Positions 7,712-15,278 of a stretch of 64,000 nt of DNA are shown here, in pieces; the stretch's first letter is position 1; each line of letters opens with the position of its first letter. The DNA is taken from assembly GCA_017442785.1 (NCBI GenBank), contig JAFRZB010000015.1:33873-97872 (forward strand), read 5' to 3'. Origin of the DNA: Bacillota bacterium. GTDB lineage: Bacteria; Bacillota; Clostridia; Peptostreptococcales; Anaerovoracaceae. The translations under genes and the position numbers were made by a program. Below the pieces are notes generated by a model. The model saw nothing but the letters and a program-made list of their open reading frames with translations. It made no database searches and was not told the DNA's origin.

Positions 7712-8827
7712 ATGGCTGATGAAAAACAGTACAAAGGCGCTGTGAGCACCGCCAGACAGCTCTGCGATGCGATGGGCTACCCGGAAAGCGAAGTTGAAAG
7801 GTACGACCGCATCATAGAGCATTTTCCCATGCTCATAACGCCCTACTACCTGTCTCTTATAGATAAAAACGATCCCGATGATCCCATAGCGAGGATGTGC
7901 ATACCCTCCGACGCGGAGCTCTCCACCACCGGTTCCTTCGATACCAGCGGAGAGAAGCTCAACACCAAGCAGGAAGGCGTGCAGCACAAGTATGCACAGA
8001 CCGCTCTGATCCTCTCCACCAACGTATGCGCCACCTACTGCAGATACTGCTTCAGGAAGCGCCTTGTCGGAATATCCGAGGACGAGCTGGCCAAGCAGGC
8101 TGAGGACACCGTAAAATACGTAAAGGCCCACCCGGAGATCACGAATGTGCTCGTTTCCGGCGGAGACCCGCTCATGAATCCCAACAGGATCATAAAGAGC
8201 TATCTCGAAGGTCTCAGCGCCGTAGACACGCTGGATTTCATCCGTTTCGGCTCCAGAGTCCCCGTCACCTGCCCTCAGCGCATCTACGATGACAAAGAGC
8301 TTCTGGACATGTTCGCGGAATATGCCAAGAAGAAGACTCTCTACCTCATAACCCAGTTCAACCATCCCAGGGAGATAACCGAGGAGTCCGTAAAGGCAGT
8401 AAGGTGCATGCAGGAACGCGGCATACAGGTAAGGAACCAGACCGTTCTTCTGCGCGGAGTAAACGACGATCCCAAGGTCCTGGGCGAGCTTCTGAGGAAG
8501 TTCACTCGGATAAGCGTCGTGCCCTACTACATCTTCCAGTGCAGGCCGGTCACCGGCGTAAAGGAGAGGTTCCAGGTGCCGCTGCTCGAAGGCGTAAAGA
8601 TAGTCGATGCGGCAAAGAACATGCAGAACGGACCGGGCAAGGCGGTAAGATACGCCATGAGCCACCCGCTCGGAAAGATAGAGATACTCGGAGAGCTCTC
8701 CGAGGGCGAGATGCTTTTCAAGTTCCACCAGAGCAAGTATCCGAAGAACGCTTCCCGCATATTCACGGTAAAGCTCTCACCTGACACCGCCTGGCTGGAT
8801 GACGATCTCACCCCGCTGAAGAAATAA
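7712..8827 (+). CDS. KamA-family radical SAM protein (not a typical lysine 2,3-aminomutase)
   Basis: The 371-residue protein has the radical SAM motif CATYCRYC (Cys106, 110, 113), SGGDPL (SAM binding), and the KamA-type ending HPLGKIEIL, where Lys322 is the expected PLP lysine. It is shorter than lysine 2,3-aminomutases (about 416 residues). At the two positions that in clostridial lysine aminomutase are Asp and bind the substrate side-chain amine, it has Arg278 (QCRPVTG) and Ser317 (AMSHPLG). It therefore probably acts on another amino acid or a related carboxylated substrate, and an acidic side chain would suit the Arg. A single-gene unit is likely, with a good ribosome site and terminator. 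The exact substrate is unknown. Confidence 0.85.
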   Translation: MADEKQYKGAVSTARQLCDAMGYPESEVERYDRIIEHFPMLITPYYLSLIDKNDPDDPIARMCIPSDAELSTTGSFDTSGEKLNTKQEGVQHKYAQTALILSTNVCATYCRYCFRKRLVGISEDELAKQAEDTVKYVKAHPEITNVLVSGGDPLMNPNRIIKSYLEGLSAVDTLDFIRFGSRVPVTCPQRIYDDKELLDMFAEYAKKKTLYLITQFNHPREITEESVKAVRCMQERGIQVRNQTVLLRGVNDDPKVLGELLRKFTRISVVPYYIFQCRPVTGVKERFQVPLLEGVKIVDAAKNMQNGPGKAVRYAMSHPLGKIEILGELSEGEMLFKFHQSKYPKNASRIFTVKLSPDTAWLDDDLTPLKK

Positions 8828-8836
8828 CAGAATACC

Positions 8837-8896
8837 ACAGGGGACGGTCCCCGTGTCATCGGGAATGACATAGAGGACCATCCCCCTGTTTTTTTT
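8837..8896 (+). repeat. REP/RAYT-like inverted pair forming a terminator
   Basis: Two head-to-head copies of a GGGGACGGTCC-type palindromic unit (8837-8859 and, inverted, 8865-8889) form a long imperfect hairpin followed by eight T's, so it can terminate the KamA-family transcript. A single related unit follows fba at 30349-30371. GGGGACGG(T) repeats of this kind are known from many Firmicutes as REP elements mobilised by Y1 (RAYT) transposases. Confidence 0.6.
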
Positions 8897-8910
8897 GCAA
8901 AAAAAAGATA

Positions 8911-8955
8911 CTGCCGAAAAAGCCGTCAGGAGTGGAAATTGGCTTTTTTCGGCAG
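8911..8955 (-). terminator. Hairpin terminator at the end of the AraC-type gene
   Basis: CTGCCGAAAAAGCC (8911-8924) pairs with GGCTTTTTTCGGCAG (8941-8955) with one bulged base. On the minus strand it is followed by a T-rich run. It lies 30-75 bases after the AraC-type stop at 8987. Confidence 0.75.
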
Positions 8956-8986
8956 CATCCCGCACAGAAAGTATTGCTTCTAAAAG

Positions 8987-9874
8987 TTAGATTGTCTTCT
9001 TGTATTTGAGCGGCGTTATGCCCTCCGTCTGCCCGAACACCTTGGTGAAGTAGCTCTGGTCGGAGAACCCGCAGCGCCTTGCTGCCTCCGCTATCGGAAC
9101 GCCCTCCGCCAGGAGCCCTTTGCTCCTTTCTATCCTTACCTGGGTAAGGTAGGCGTTCACTGTGGTGCCGCACTCTCTCTTGTAGAGACGGCACAGATAG
9201 GATGTCGTCATCCCTGCATGTCTGGCAATGTCCAGAAGAGATATGTCTCTTCCGAAATTGGATCCGATGTAATCGTTCACCAGCTTTACAGTCTGGGCGG
9301 GGTCTATCCTGTTAGCCCTCTCCCAGGCTTCCGTATCCTCCAGCTCGGCCAGATAGGCCTCACCGCCCCTGTCTACTCCGCTGAGGAAGGCGGCGGAATA
9401 GACAAGGAGCTGAGAAAATGCGTTAACTTTTTTAGGATCTGCTACGGGCACCGGATCTATCCGGGACATTACGTTCCTGATATCCGAGGCAGACAGGTCT
9501 TTGAGCTTCGGAAGATCGAATTCCTCGAAATCCTGTTTGTCCTCCATGAGGAACGGTCCTGCCGTAAGCCGCAGGAGCTTTCCCTGGCCGCCGGATACCG
9601 CCGCTGTTATGTACGAAAGACCCAGAGGGCATTCATACAAGTATTTGCCGTCTCCGCTTCTGGAGACCTTTGCGGTAAAGGCGTGGAGCTTTTTGCAGTC
9701 CTCCCTGGAGATCCCTGTTCCGGCGCAGACATCGCACGCGCTGCAGCTGTAGCCGCTGGACGCTACGCTCTCGCCGTTCTGATGGCAGAGCTCGCAGCCT
9801 ATCTCGCTCGCTTCACGGAAAGCCTGGACGCAGCTCTCCGCGGATTCCAGATTGACTGCCAGAATGTCCGCCAA
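8987..9874 (-). CDS. AraC family transcription regulator with PocR sensory domain
   Basis: The 295-residue protein has an N-terminal PocR-type ligand domain (about residues 5-165) with clustered Cys residues (CELCHQNG, CSACDVC, YECPLGL) and a C-terminal double HTH AraC domain (about 190-295; ISLLDIARHAGMTTSYLCRLYKRE and IAEAARRCGFSDQSYFTKVF). PocR domains sense small ligands and often regulate cobalamin-dependent metabolism, such as propanediol use or corrinoid methyltransferases. That fits the divergent corrinoid-activator gene next door. The start is TTG at 9874 with AAGGAGG 5 bases upstream. The upstream region carries an inverted repeat over the promoter, suggesting self-control. The ligand is not known. 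Confidence 0.88.
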   Translation of the reverse strand: MADILAVNLESAESCVQAFREASEIGCELCHQNGESVASSGYSCSACDVCAGTGISREDCKKLHAFTAKVSRSGDGKYLYECPLGLSYITAAVSGGQGKLLRLTAGPFLMEDKQDFEEFDLPKLKDLSASDIRNVMSRIDPVPVADPKKVNAFSQLLVYSAAFLSGVDRGGEAYLAELEDTEAWERANRIDPAQTVKLVNDYIGSNFGRDISLLDIARHAGMTTSYLCRLYKRECGTTVNAYLTQVRIERSKGLLAEGVPIAEAARRCGFSDQSYFTKVFGQTEGITPLKYKKTI

Positions 9875-9925
9875 ATGAACCTCCTTGAAAAAACACTAAT
9901 GTTTTGATATCATCTATCTGTCGAT

Positions 9926-9954
9926 AATATATCACAAAATATGACGATTGTGAA
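9926..9954 (-). promoter_or_regulatory. Promoter and inverted repeat upstream of the AraC/PocR gene
   Basis: On the minus strand TTCACA, a 17-base spacer and TATATT form a sigma-A promoter. The inverted repeat TCACAA-N10-TTGTGA (arms 9932-9937 and 9948-9953 on the plus strand) lies inside it and is a candidate operator in the 193-bp divergent region shared with the corrinoid-activator gene. Confidence 0.5.
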
Positions 9955-10054
9955 CTACTTTGTTCAAAAAAATAATAATTTTTTCACGGAATTATTACAA
10001 AGATAGCGGTTTTTTATTGTCAAACTGCAAAATGAAAGCAGTAAGCATATAGTA

Positions 10055-10060
10055 TATAAT
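10055..10060 (+). promoter_or_regulatory. Consensus -10 box 7 bases before the ATG (possible leaderless transcript)
   Basis: TATAAT ends 7 bases before the ATG at 10068. There is no Shine-Dalgarno, and an in-frame TAG at 10050-10052 excludes an upstream start. No -35 consensus is present, as expected for an activator-dependent promoter. Transcription would begin at or next to the A of the ATG. Confidence 0.45.
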
Positions 10061-10067
10061 AATTGAC

Positions 10068-11486
10068 ATGGACGACAAGAAAATTAGAATCATCCACCAG
10101 GACGGAACAACAGACATAGCATTCAGCGGATCCCCCAGGTTAAGAGACCTGCTTGAGGCCAACGGACTTATGCCTGCCACGCCCTGCGGAGGCAACGGCA
10201 CCTGCGGAAAATGCAGCGCCTACCTCAACGGAAAGAAGGTGCTCACCTGCCAGGCCATGGCCGAAGAAGGCGAGCTCTACCTTCCCGAAAAGAAGATCCT
10301 GAGCAAGATCAAGACAGACGGCGAGATGCCGCAGTTCGACATTACGCCTCAGGAAGGCTACGGTCTTGCCGTGGACATCGGCACCACCACCGTAGTAGCA
10401 AGGCTCATCAATCTTAAGACCGGAGAACTCCTGCACGCGGTATCCAGGGAGAACCCTCAGCGCCTGCTCTCTGCGGACGTCATAGGAAGGATACAGGCCT
10501 GCATAGAAAAGGATAAGCTCCCGGTCCTCAAGGGGCTCATCAGAGAGACGATAACGGATCTTAGGGAGCACGCCTTAAAGATAAACAAGCTTAAAGAGGA
10601 AGACATAGTAAAGACGGTCATCACCGGAAACACCACCATGCTCTACCTCTACACCGGCAGGATGCCCACTACCCTCGCCTACACGCCGTTCATAGCGGAC
10701 TGCCTGTTCGGCTTTGAAGAAGATGGCGCGTACCTTCCACCCTGCTTCGGAGCATTCGTGGGAGCGGACATTTACACAGCCCTCACAGCCAGCGGCCTCA
10801 TAGCAAAAGACGAGACCGCGATACTGGTAGACCTCGGCACCAACGGAGAGATCTCCCTGTATCACGAAGGAAAGCTCGTGTGCTGCGCAACTGCCTGCGG
10901 TCCCGCATTCGAGGGCACCGGCATCAGCTGCGGCGGCCCTGCTGCGGACGGAGCCATAGACCACATCTGGCTGGAGGACGGAGAAGTTAAGTTCTCCACC
11001 ATAGGAGGTTCCGAGCCGTCGCACATATGCGGCAGCGGCATCATGGATGCGATAGCGGTCCTTCTGGACCTGGAGATCATAGACGAGACCGGCCAGATGG
11101 ACGATCCCTACGAGTTCGCACCCGGCGTGGTGCTGATGCCCAAGGACGTAAGGCAGGTGCAGCTCGCCAAGGCTGCCATCTGCGGAGGCATGAGGACGCT
11201 CCTTAAGCGCAGCGGCCTTAAGGAAGAAGACGTAAAGGTCCTCTACATAGCCGGAGGTTTCGGATCGTACATCGATCTGGACAGCGCTGCAAAGGTCGGG
11301 ATATTCCCCGCCGCACTCCGCGAAAGCGCAAAGGTCATAGGAAACGCCGCACTTGCCGGCGCGATAATGATCCTGCTCGGAGCAGACAAAAAGTTCGAGC
11401 CTTCCTCCGTGGAGACCGAATGCATAAACCTCGCACAGCAACCCGATTTTTCGGATCTGTATATGGAATCGATGTTCTTTGAGTAA
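10068..11486 (+). CDS. Corrinoid-protein reductive activator (ferredoxin domain plus ASKHA ATPase)
   Basis: The 472-residue protein starts with a 2Fe-2S ferredoxin domain (CGGNGTCGKC, Cys40/46/49, and Cys61) and continues into an ASKHA-fold ATPase (VDIGTTTVVARLI; ITGNTTML; VDLGTNGEI; ICGSGIMDAIA; YIAGGFGSY). This is the architecture of RACo/RamA-like proteins, which use ATP and an Fe-S electron to reduce inactive Co(II) corrinoid proteins to Co(I). It is shorter than the 600-residue RACo forms and has a compact linker. The start lacks a ribosome site (see the -10 box entry). The next gene, a URO-D-type methyltransferase, follows after 22 bases, so both serve methyl transfer. No corrinoid protein gene is in the window. 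Confidence 0.88.
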   Translation: MDDKKIRIIHQDGTTDIAFSGSPRLRDLLEANGLMPATPCGGNGTCGKCSAYLNGKKVLTCQAMAEEGELYLPEKKILSKIKTDGEMPQFDITPQEGYGLAVDIGTTTVVARLINLKTGELLHAVSRENPQRLLSADVIGRIQACIEKDKLPVLKGLIRETITDLREHALKINKLKEEDIVKTVITGNTTMLYLYTGRMPTTLAYTPFIADCLFGFEEDGAYLPPCFGAFVGADIYTALTASGLIAKDETAILVDLGTNGEISLYHEGKLVCCATACGPAFEGTGISCGGPAADGAIDHIWLEDGEVKFSTIGGSEPSHICGSGIMDAIAVLLDLEIIDETGQMDDPYEFAPGVVLMPKDVRQVQLAKAAICGGMRTLLKRSGLKEEDVKVLYIAGGFGSYIDLDSAAKVGIFPAALRESAKVIGNAALAGAIMILLGADKKFEPSSVETECINLAQQPDFSDLYMESMFFE

Positions 11487-11508
11487 ATTATAAAAAGAGG
11501 AGAAAACA

Positions 11509-12498
11509 ATGACACCAAGAGAAAATCTGCACGCATTCTTTGAAGGCGGAAACTGGGAGTGGAAGCCCGTAGGAACTGACAAAAAGTCCTTCCAGCCGAA
11601 GGAGATCTGTGAATACGTGGCACGTGCCTTCGTAAAGGAACAGGAGCCGTTCGACAACACCAAGGGCGGCGGCATGGGATGGTTCGGCATCGAGTGGGAA
11701 TATGAACCCGGCGCAGGTGGATCCATAAGCCTCAGGCCTATACTCGACGACGTTTCCGAGTGGAAGGACAAGATGGTATTCCCGAATCTCGACGAGATAG
11801 ACTGGGAAGACATAGCAAAGAGGAACGCAGATTACCTCAACACCGATCTCGGCATAGAATTCACGGTATTCACCGGATACTTCGAGAGGCTCATCTCCCT
11901 GCTCTCCTTCGAGGAAGCAGCCATGGAGCTGATCATGGAAGACTACGAGGAAGACATCCAGGAGCTCTTCACCGCTCTTACAGATTTCTACATCGACTTC
12001 GCTCAGAGGTTCCGCAAGTGGTTCGGCGCCGACTGGTGCATAATCCATGACGACTGGGGCACCCAGAGGTCCGCATTCTTCTCGCCGGCAGTGCACAAGA
12101 AGATGATAGTCCCCCACCTCACCAGGTTCGTTGAGGAATGCCACAAGGTAGGGCTCCTCGTTGAGATGCACTCCTGCGGATTCATCGAAGAGCTCATCCC
12201 GAACCTCATCAGCACCGGTATCGACAGCTGGGCGGGCCAGGGCATCGTAGACAAGAGGAAGCTCATCAACCTCTACGGAGACCAGTTCAAGTTCGAGGTC
12301 ATCACCAACCCGGCCAAGCCGTTCACCGAAGACCAGATCGAAGAAGCAGAGCAGTTCGCTCACGACATATTCGATGAGTTCAAGGACAAGAACATCATGT
12401 TCTGGACCAGCCCCAAGAGGTGCGGCAACATGAAGGTCTACCAGGCTATCTGCAAGGTCCTCAAGGAAGAAGGCATCAAGTACAGAAAGGGTGCTTAA
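11509..12498 (+). CDS. Uroporphyrinogen decarboxylase family methyltransferase (MtaA/CmuA-like)
   Basis: The 329-residue TIM-barrel protein of the URO-D superfamily contains EMHSCGF, in which His221 and Cys223 plus a later Cys305 (SPKRCGN) resemble the His-Cys-Cys zinc site of MtaA/MtbA-type methylcobamide methyltransferases. Haem-pathway UroD enzymes lack this motif, so tetrapyrrole decarboxylation is unlikely. Partnered with the corrinoid activator upstream, it probably moves methyl groups to or from a corrinoid protein, perhaps with a thiol or tetrahydrofolate acceptor. GAGGAG lies 8 bases before the ATG, and a strong hairpin terminator follows. The methyl donor is not identifiable. Confidence 0.85.
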   Translation: MTPRENLHAFFEGGNWEWKPVGTDKKSFQPKEICEYVARAFVKEQEPFDNTKGGGMGWFGIEWEYEPGAGGSISLRPILDDVSEWKDKMVFPNLDEIDWEDIAKRNADYLNTDLGIEFTVFTGYFERLISLLSFEEAAMELIMEDYEEDIQELFTALTDFYIDFAQRFRKWFGADWCIIHDDWGTQRSAFFSPAVHKKMIVPHLTRFVEECHKVGLLVEMHSCGFIEELIPNLISTGIDSWAGQGIVDKRKLINLYGDQFKFEVITNPAKPFTEDQIEEAEQFAHDIFDEFKDKNIMFWTSPKRCGNMKVYQAICKVLKEEGIKYRKGA

Positions 12499-12533
12499 GC
12501 ATAAGGCATATCTTTCCAACAGACACTAAAAAT

Positions 12534-12566
12534 GACCCCGCGCATGTCATATGCGCGGGGTCTTGT
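12534..12566. terminator. Bidirectional hairpin terminator
   Basis: GACCCCGCGCAT (12534-12545) and ATGCGCGGGGTC (12551-12562) form a perfect 12-bp stem with loop GTCAT. It lies between the convergent methyltransferase gene (end 12498) and cupin gene (end 12581). The U-run is short (TCTTGTG), so termination strength is uncertain. Confidence 0.75.
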
Positions 12567-12580
12567 GTATTAATATCACT

Positions 12581-13081
12581 TTACTTTGTAACTTCAGCCT
12601 CGTAAGAACTCTGCATCACACAGGAGAAGTGGAATACCGGCCTGTCGATCTTCTGTATCACCAGGGGACCGTGCTCAAGACCTGCAGGGAGGAATATCAT
12701 GCAGCTTTTAGTGAACACGTGCTTTTCTCCTCCGATGTAGAAGATGATCTCACCATTGAGCGCTTCGGGATGCCCGGGGTCTGAACCGTAGAACGCCACT
12801 ATCTCATCGACATCATGCTTGTGCGGCTCAAGGAACTTAGCTCCGGAATCCGCAGCCTCGCTGATGATATACATGTTCGGCCTGAAATACCATGATGCAT
12901 TGAGCTGGAAAGAACCCTGGACAACGTTGTCATCTATCCACAGTATACGCTTTGCGTACCTTTCATAAGATGCTACAGCTTTGGGATCGGCCTGAGCCGG
13001 AGGAAGCTGCAGAGTATTGCAGACATACTTTCCGTATTCTCCTTCGCTGTCATAGAATGTCTTGTCGTTTATAACATCCAT
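12581..13081 (-). CDS. Cupin-domain protein, last gene of the glycyl-radical operon
   Basis: This 166-residue protein has a cupin core with PHKHDVDE (His87, His89, Glu93) and PAGLEHGP (His137), the classic metal-binding set of small cupins. The function is unknown; it could be an isomerase, epimerase, lyase or metal-dependent decarboxylase acting on the pathway's substrate. The ATG at 13081 was chosen over upstream starts because AAGGAGG lies 6 bases before it and because upstream codons overlap the preceding gene in another frame. It follows the 3-hydroxyacid dehydrogenase gene by 11 bases and ends at the shared terminator. Confidence 0.8.
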   Translation of the reverse strand: MDVINDKTFYDSEGEYGKYVCNTLQLPPAQADPKAVASYERYAKRILWIDDNVVQGSFQLNASWYFRPNMYIISEAADSGAKFLEPHKHDVDEIVAFYGSDPGHPEALNGEIIFYIGGEKHVFTKSCMIFLPAGLEHGPLVIQKIDRPVFHFSCVMQSSYEAEVTK

Positions 13082-13092
13082 GGTCGTCCTCC

Positions 13093-14049
13093 TTACAGTT
13101 CCTTCTCGGGGAAATTCCAGGAAAGCATGCTCCAGTACGGTGCTGTCACTCTTTCCGAGAACGCTTTCATATCTACGTTGTTCCAGTCGTAGAATCCCTG
13201 CTTTTTCTCGCTTCTGGCGCCCATTCTGCCCTCTTCCATGAGTTTTTTCATGACGTCGGGTATCTCTGTCCTGTTGGACAGTATCGGCCATATGTTGCGG
13301 CATGTCGCCGCATTGAGCTCGAGTCCGCCGTTGTCGAAGTGCTCGAAGATCCCAATGGAGGTGTACCTCGGGCAGAAGCTGTACTCAAGGCAGGTGTCCA
13401 CGTCCTCGGGGTCGCAGATGCCTTCTTCGACAAGAGCCAGCGCCTCCCGCCAGAGCGCGAACTGCAGACGGTTTCCTATGAAACCGGGCGTAGGTTTTTT
13501 CAGCACGACAGGCTTTCTGTCCATCTCCTCGAGGAAGCTGCAGGCGTATTCTATTGCCTCGGCAGCAGTGCTGTCCGCTCCGCAGATCTCGAAATACGGG
13601 ACCATGTGAGGCGGGTTGAAGGGATGCGCGACAAGTATCCTGTCCGCGTACTTTCCTGCGCCTTCGGCAAGAACGTTAGGCACTATGGAAGAACTTACAG
13701 AGCAAATAGCCTTTATTTCAGGGCAGTTCTCCAGAAGCTTTTCAAACACCTCGTATTTGGCGTCCGTAGTCTCCAGGACCGACTCAAAGACCATCTCCGC
13801 GTCCTTCATTTCGCTGTAATCGAGCGCATACTTTATATAGCTCTTGCAGATCTCCGCCTTCTTCCCGTCGATAAGGCCTCTTTCGACCATCTGTCCGTAA
13901 AAACCGTCGACCACGCCCATGCATCTGTCGATGGATCTCTGGCTCCTTGCGAAGACTACTGTCTTCCATCCGTGTCCGGCTGTAAGCACCGCCATGCTGC
14001 TTGCTATCATTCCGGTACCGACTATTCCTACTGTTCTTACGTTTTCCAT
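13093..14049 (-). CDS. 3-hydroxyacyl-CoA dehydrogenase-fold NAD-dependent dehydrogenase
   Basis: The 318-residue protein has a Rossmann start GIVGTGMIASSMA, the VFESVLET helix, AHPFNPPHMVPYFEI around the catalytic His, and a C-terminal dimerisation domain (TPGFIGNRLQFALWREALALVEEG). The AHPFNPPH version of the active site resembles carnitine dehydrogenase and L-gulonate 3-dehydrogenase (lambda-crystallin) more than beta-oxidation enzymes, so a free 3-hydroxy acid is a plausible substrate. It lies in the operon with the glycyl radical enzyme, 62 bases after the CapA-like gene and just before the cupin. The oxidised 3-keto acid would then be an intermediate of the pathway. Substrate identity is inferred only. 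Confidence 0.82.
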   Translation of the reverse strand: MENVRTVGIVGTGMIASSMAVLTAGHGWKTVVFARSQRSIDRCMGVVDGFYGQMVERGLIDGKKAEICKSYIKYALDYSEMKDAEMVFESVLETTDAKYEVFEKLLENCPEIKAICSVSSSIVPNVLAEGAGKYADRILVAHPFNPPHMVPYFEICGADSTAAEAIEYACSFLEEMDRKPVVLKKPTPGFIGNRLQFALWREALALVEEGICDPEDVDTCLEYSFCPRYTSIGIFEHFDNGGLELNAATCRNIWPILSNRTEIPDVMKKLMEEGRMGARSEKKQGFYDWNNVDMKAFSERVTAPYWSMLSWNFPEKEL

Positions 14050-14072
14050 TGTATTCCTTCCCTGAAACAGTC

Positions 14073-14100
14073 ATGGGGCAATGTCTGCGCACTGCCCCAT
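14073..14100 (-). other. Intercistronic hairpin between the CapA-like and dehydrogenase genes
   Basis: ATGGGGCA (14073-14080) and TGCCCCAT (14093-14100) form an 8-bp perfect stem with a 12-base loop. No U-tract follows, so it is more likely a processing, stability or attenuation element than a full terminator. Confidence 0.5.
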
Positions 14101-14111
14101 ATCACTTTGAA

Positions 14112-15245
14112 CTATTCGGTCACTATGCGGACCTCATCGCCCTCGATCGCGAAGCACGGCTTGATATTCTGGTTAACGGTGATCTCTTCAACGTAGTCGA
14201 TGACTTCCTTGAACCTGGGGTTCTCGTGGGTCAGGACTTCCGGAACGAAGGTATCGTCGTCGATCCATACAGGAACGTAGGTGAACTTGTCGATCTTGCC
14301 GTCCTTAAGATACATCTTTGCAAGTATGGTCTTGCAGGAGTCGAAAGGCATGGTGCGCTTCGGGTTCTTCTTGAAATCCTCGTTCAGCTTGCGGATGTCG
14401 GCGTGGCGGGAGTCATTGATGAGTCCGTTCTTGCCTTCGAAGTAAGCTGCCGGGCCTTCGGTGGCGAAGTTGGCCAGCGAGTAGAATATCGGCTTGCCTT
14501 TGTACACTTCTATACCCTTGAGTATGTGGGTGTGATGTCCGATGACTACGTCCGCGCCCTCGTCCAACGCGTAGTGTCCTACTATCCTCTGGTAGTCGGC
14601 TATGACTGCCGGAGTGAAGTGGATGCCCCAGTGCTGGGATACGACAAGGATGTCTACCAGCGGACGGAGCTTGTGGATGTCCTCGATCATGTTGTTGAGG
14701 TCATCTATGTGCGGCCAGCTGAAGATCCTTACCGGAGTACCGGGCTGGTCGTGCTCAATGCACGGAGCCGCGGTAATGCCGCGCATGGGGTTGGCGCCGG
14801 GTCTGTCTTTGAGTGCCCAGTAATCCTGGGGCAGTATGGAGCAGTATCCCAGGAAACCGATCTTGGTTCCGTCGTCCAGGGTCCTGATTATGGGCTGTCT
14901 GGCCTCTTCCAGGTCGTTGCCTGCACCGACGATATCGACGCCGGATTCCTTCATTATGCGCATGGTGTCGTAGAAGCCTTCGAAGCCCCAGTCCATGACG
15001 TGATTTCCGGCATTGGACATTACGTCGAATCCGGCTTTCTTAAGGCAGGGACCTGCGGACGGATATATACGGAGCGGCAGTCTGCACTGGCAGGCCGGGG
15101 CTCCCTTGTCTGTGACTACCGCTTCAAGCTGTCCGAACAGAAGATCGCAGTCATGAATATAATCGTTGGTCTTCTCGAATATGCTGTCCATATCAGGACG
15201 CTTGGGGGCGGTGTCGCCGACGAAATACACTTTTTTATTAGCCAT
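14112..15245 (-). CDS. CapA family (calcineurin-like fold) protein, cytoplasmic
   Basis: The 377-residue protein has PGA-cap/CapA motifs: VGDTA near the start, FGQLEA, SNAGNHVMDWG, VVSQHWG and VIGHHTH, which are metal-binding blocks of the metallophosphoesterase fold. No signal peptide or membrane anchor is visible, unlike the poly-gamma-glutamate export protein CapA, so a cytoplasmic hydrolase acting on a small substrate is more likely. It sits inside the glycyl-radical operon between the carrier and the dehydrogenase. AGAGGAT lies 6 bases before the start. Its reaction is unknown; amide or phosphoester hydrolysis are possibilities. Confidence 0.8.
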   Translation of the reverse strand: MANKKVYFVGDTAPKRPDMDSIFEKTNDYIHDCDLLFGQLEAVVTDKGAPACQCRLPLRIYPSAGPCLKKAGFDVMSNAGNHVMDWGFEGFYDTMRIMKESGVDIVGAGNDLEEARQPIIRTLDDGTKIGFLGYCSILPQDYWALKDRPGANPMRGITAAPCIEHDQPGTPVRIFSWPHIDDLNNMIEDIHKLRPLVDILVVSQHWGIHFTPAVIADYQRIVGHYALDEGADVVIGHHTHILKGIEVYKGKPIFYSLANFATEGPAAYFEGKNGLINDSRHADIRKLNEDFKKNPKRTMPFDSCKTILAKMYLKDGKIDKFTYVPVWIDDDTFVPEVLTHENPRFKEVIDYVEEITVNQNIKPCFAIEGDEVRIVTE

Positions 15246-15278
15246 TTCAGATCCTCTTGTATTATATCATAACACTAA

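Noticed and set aside
10575-12519. Two long minus-strand ORFs (412 and 343 codons) opposite the corrinoid genes
   Set aside because: They are shadows of the plus-strand genes, without ribosome sites or family motifs.
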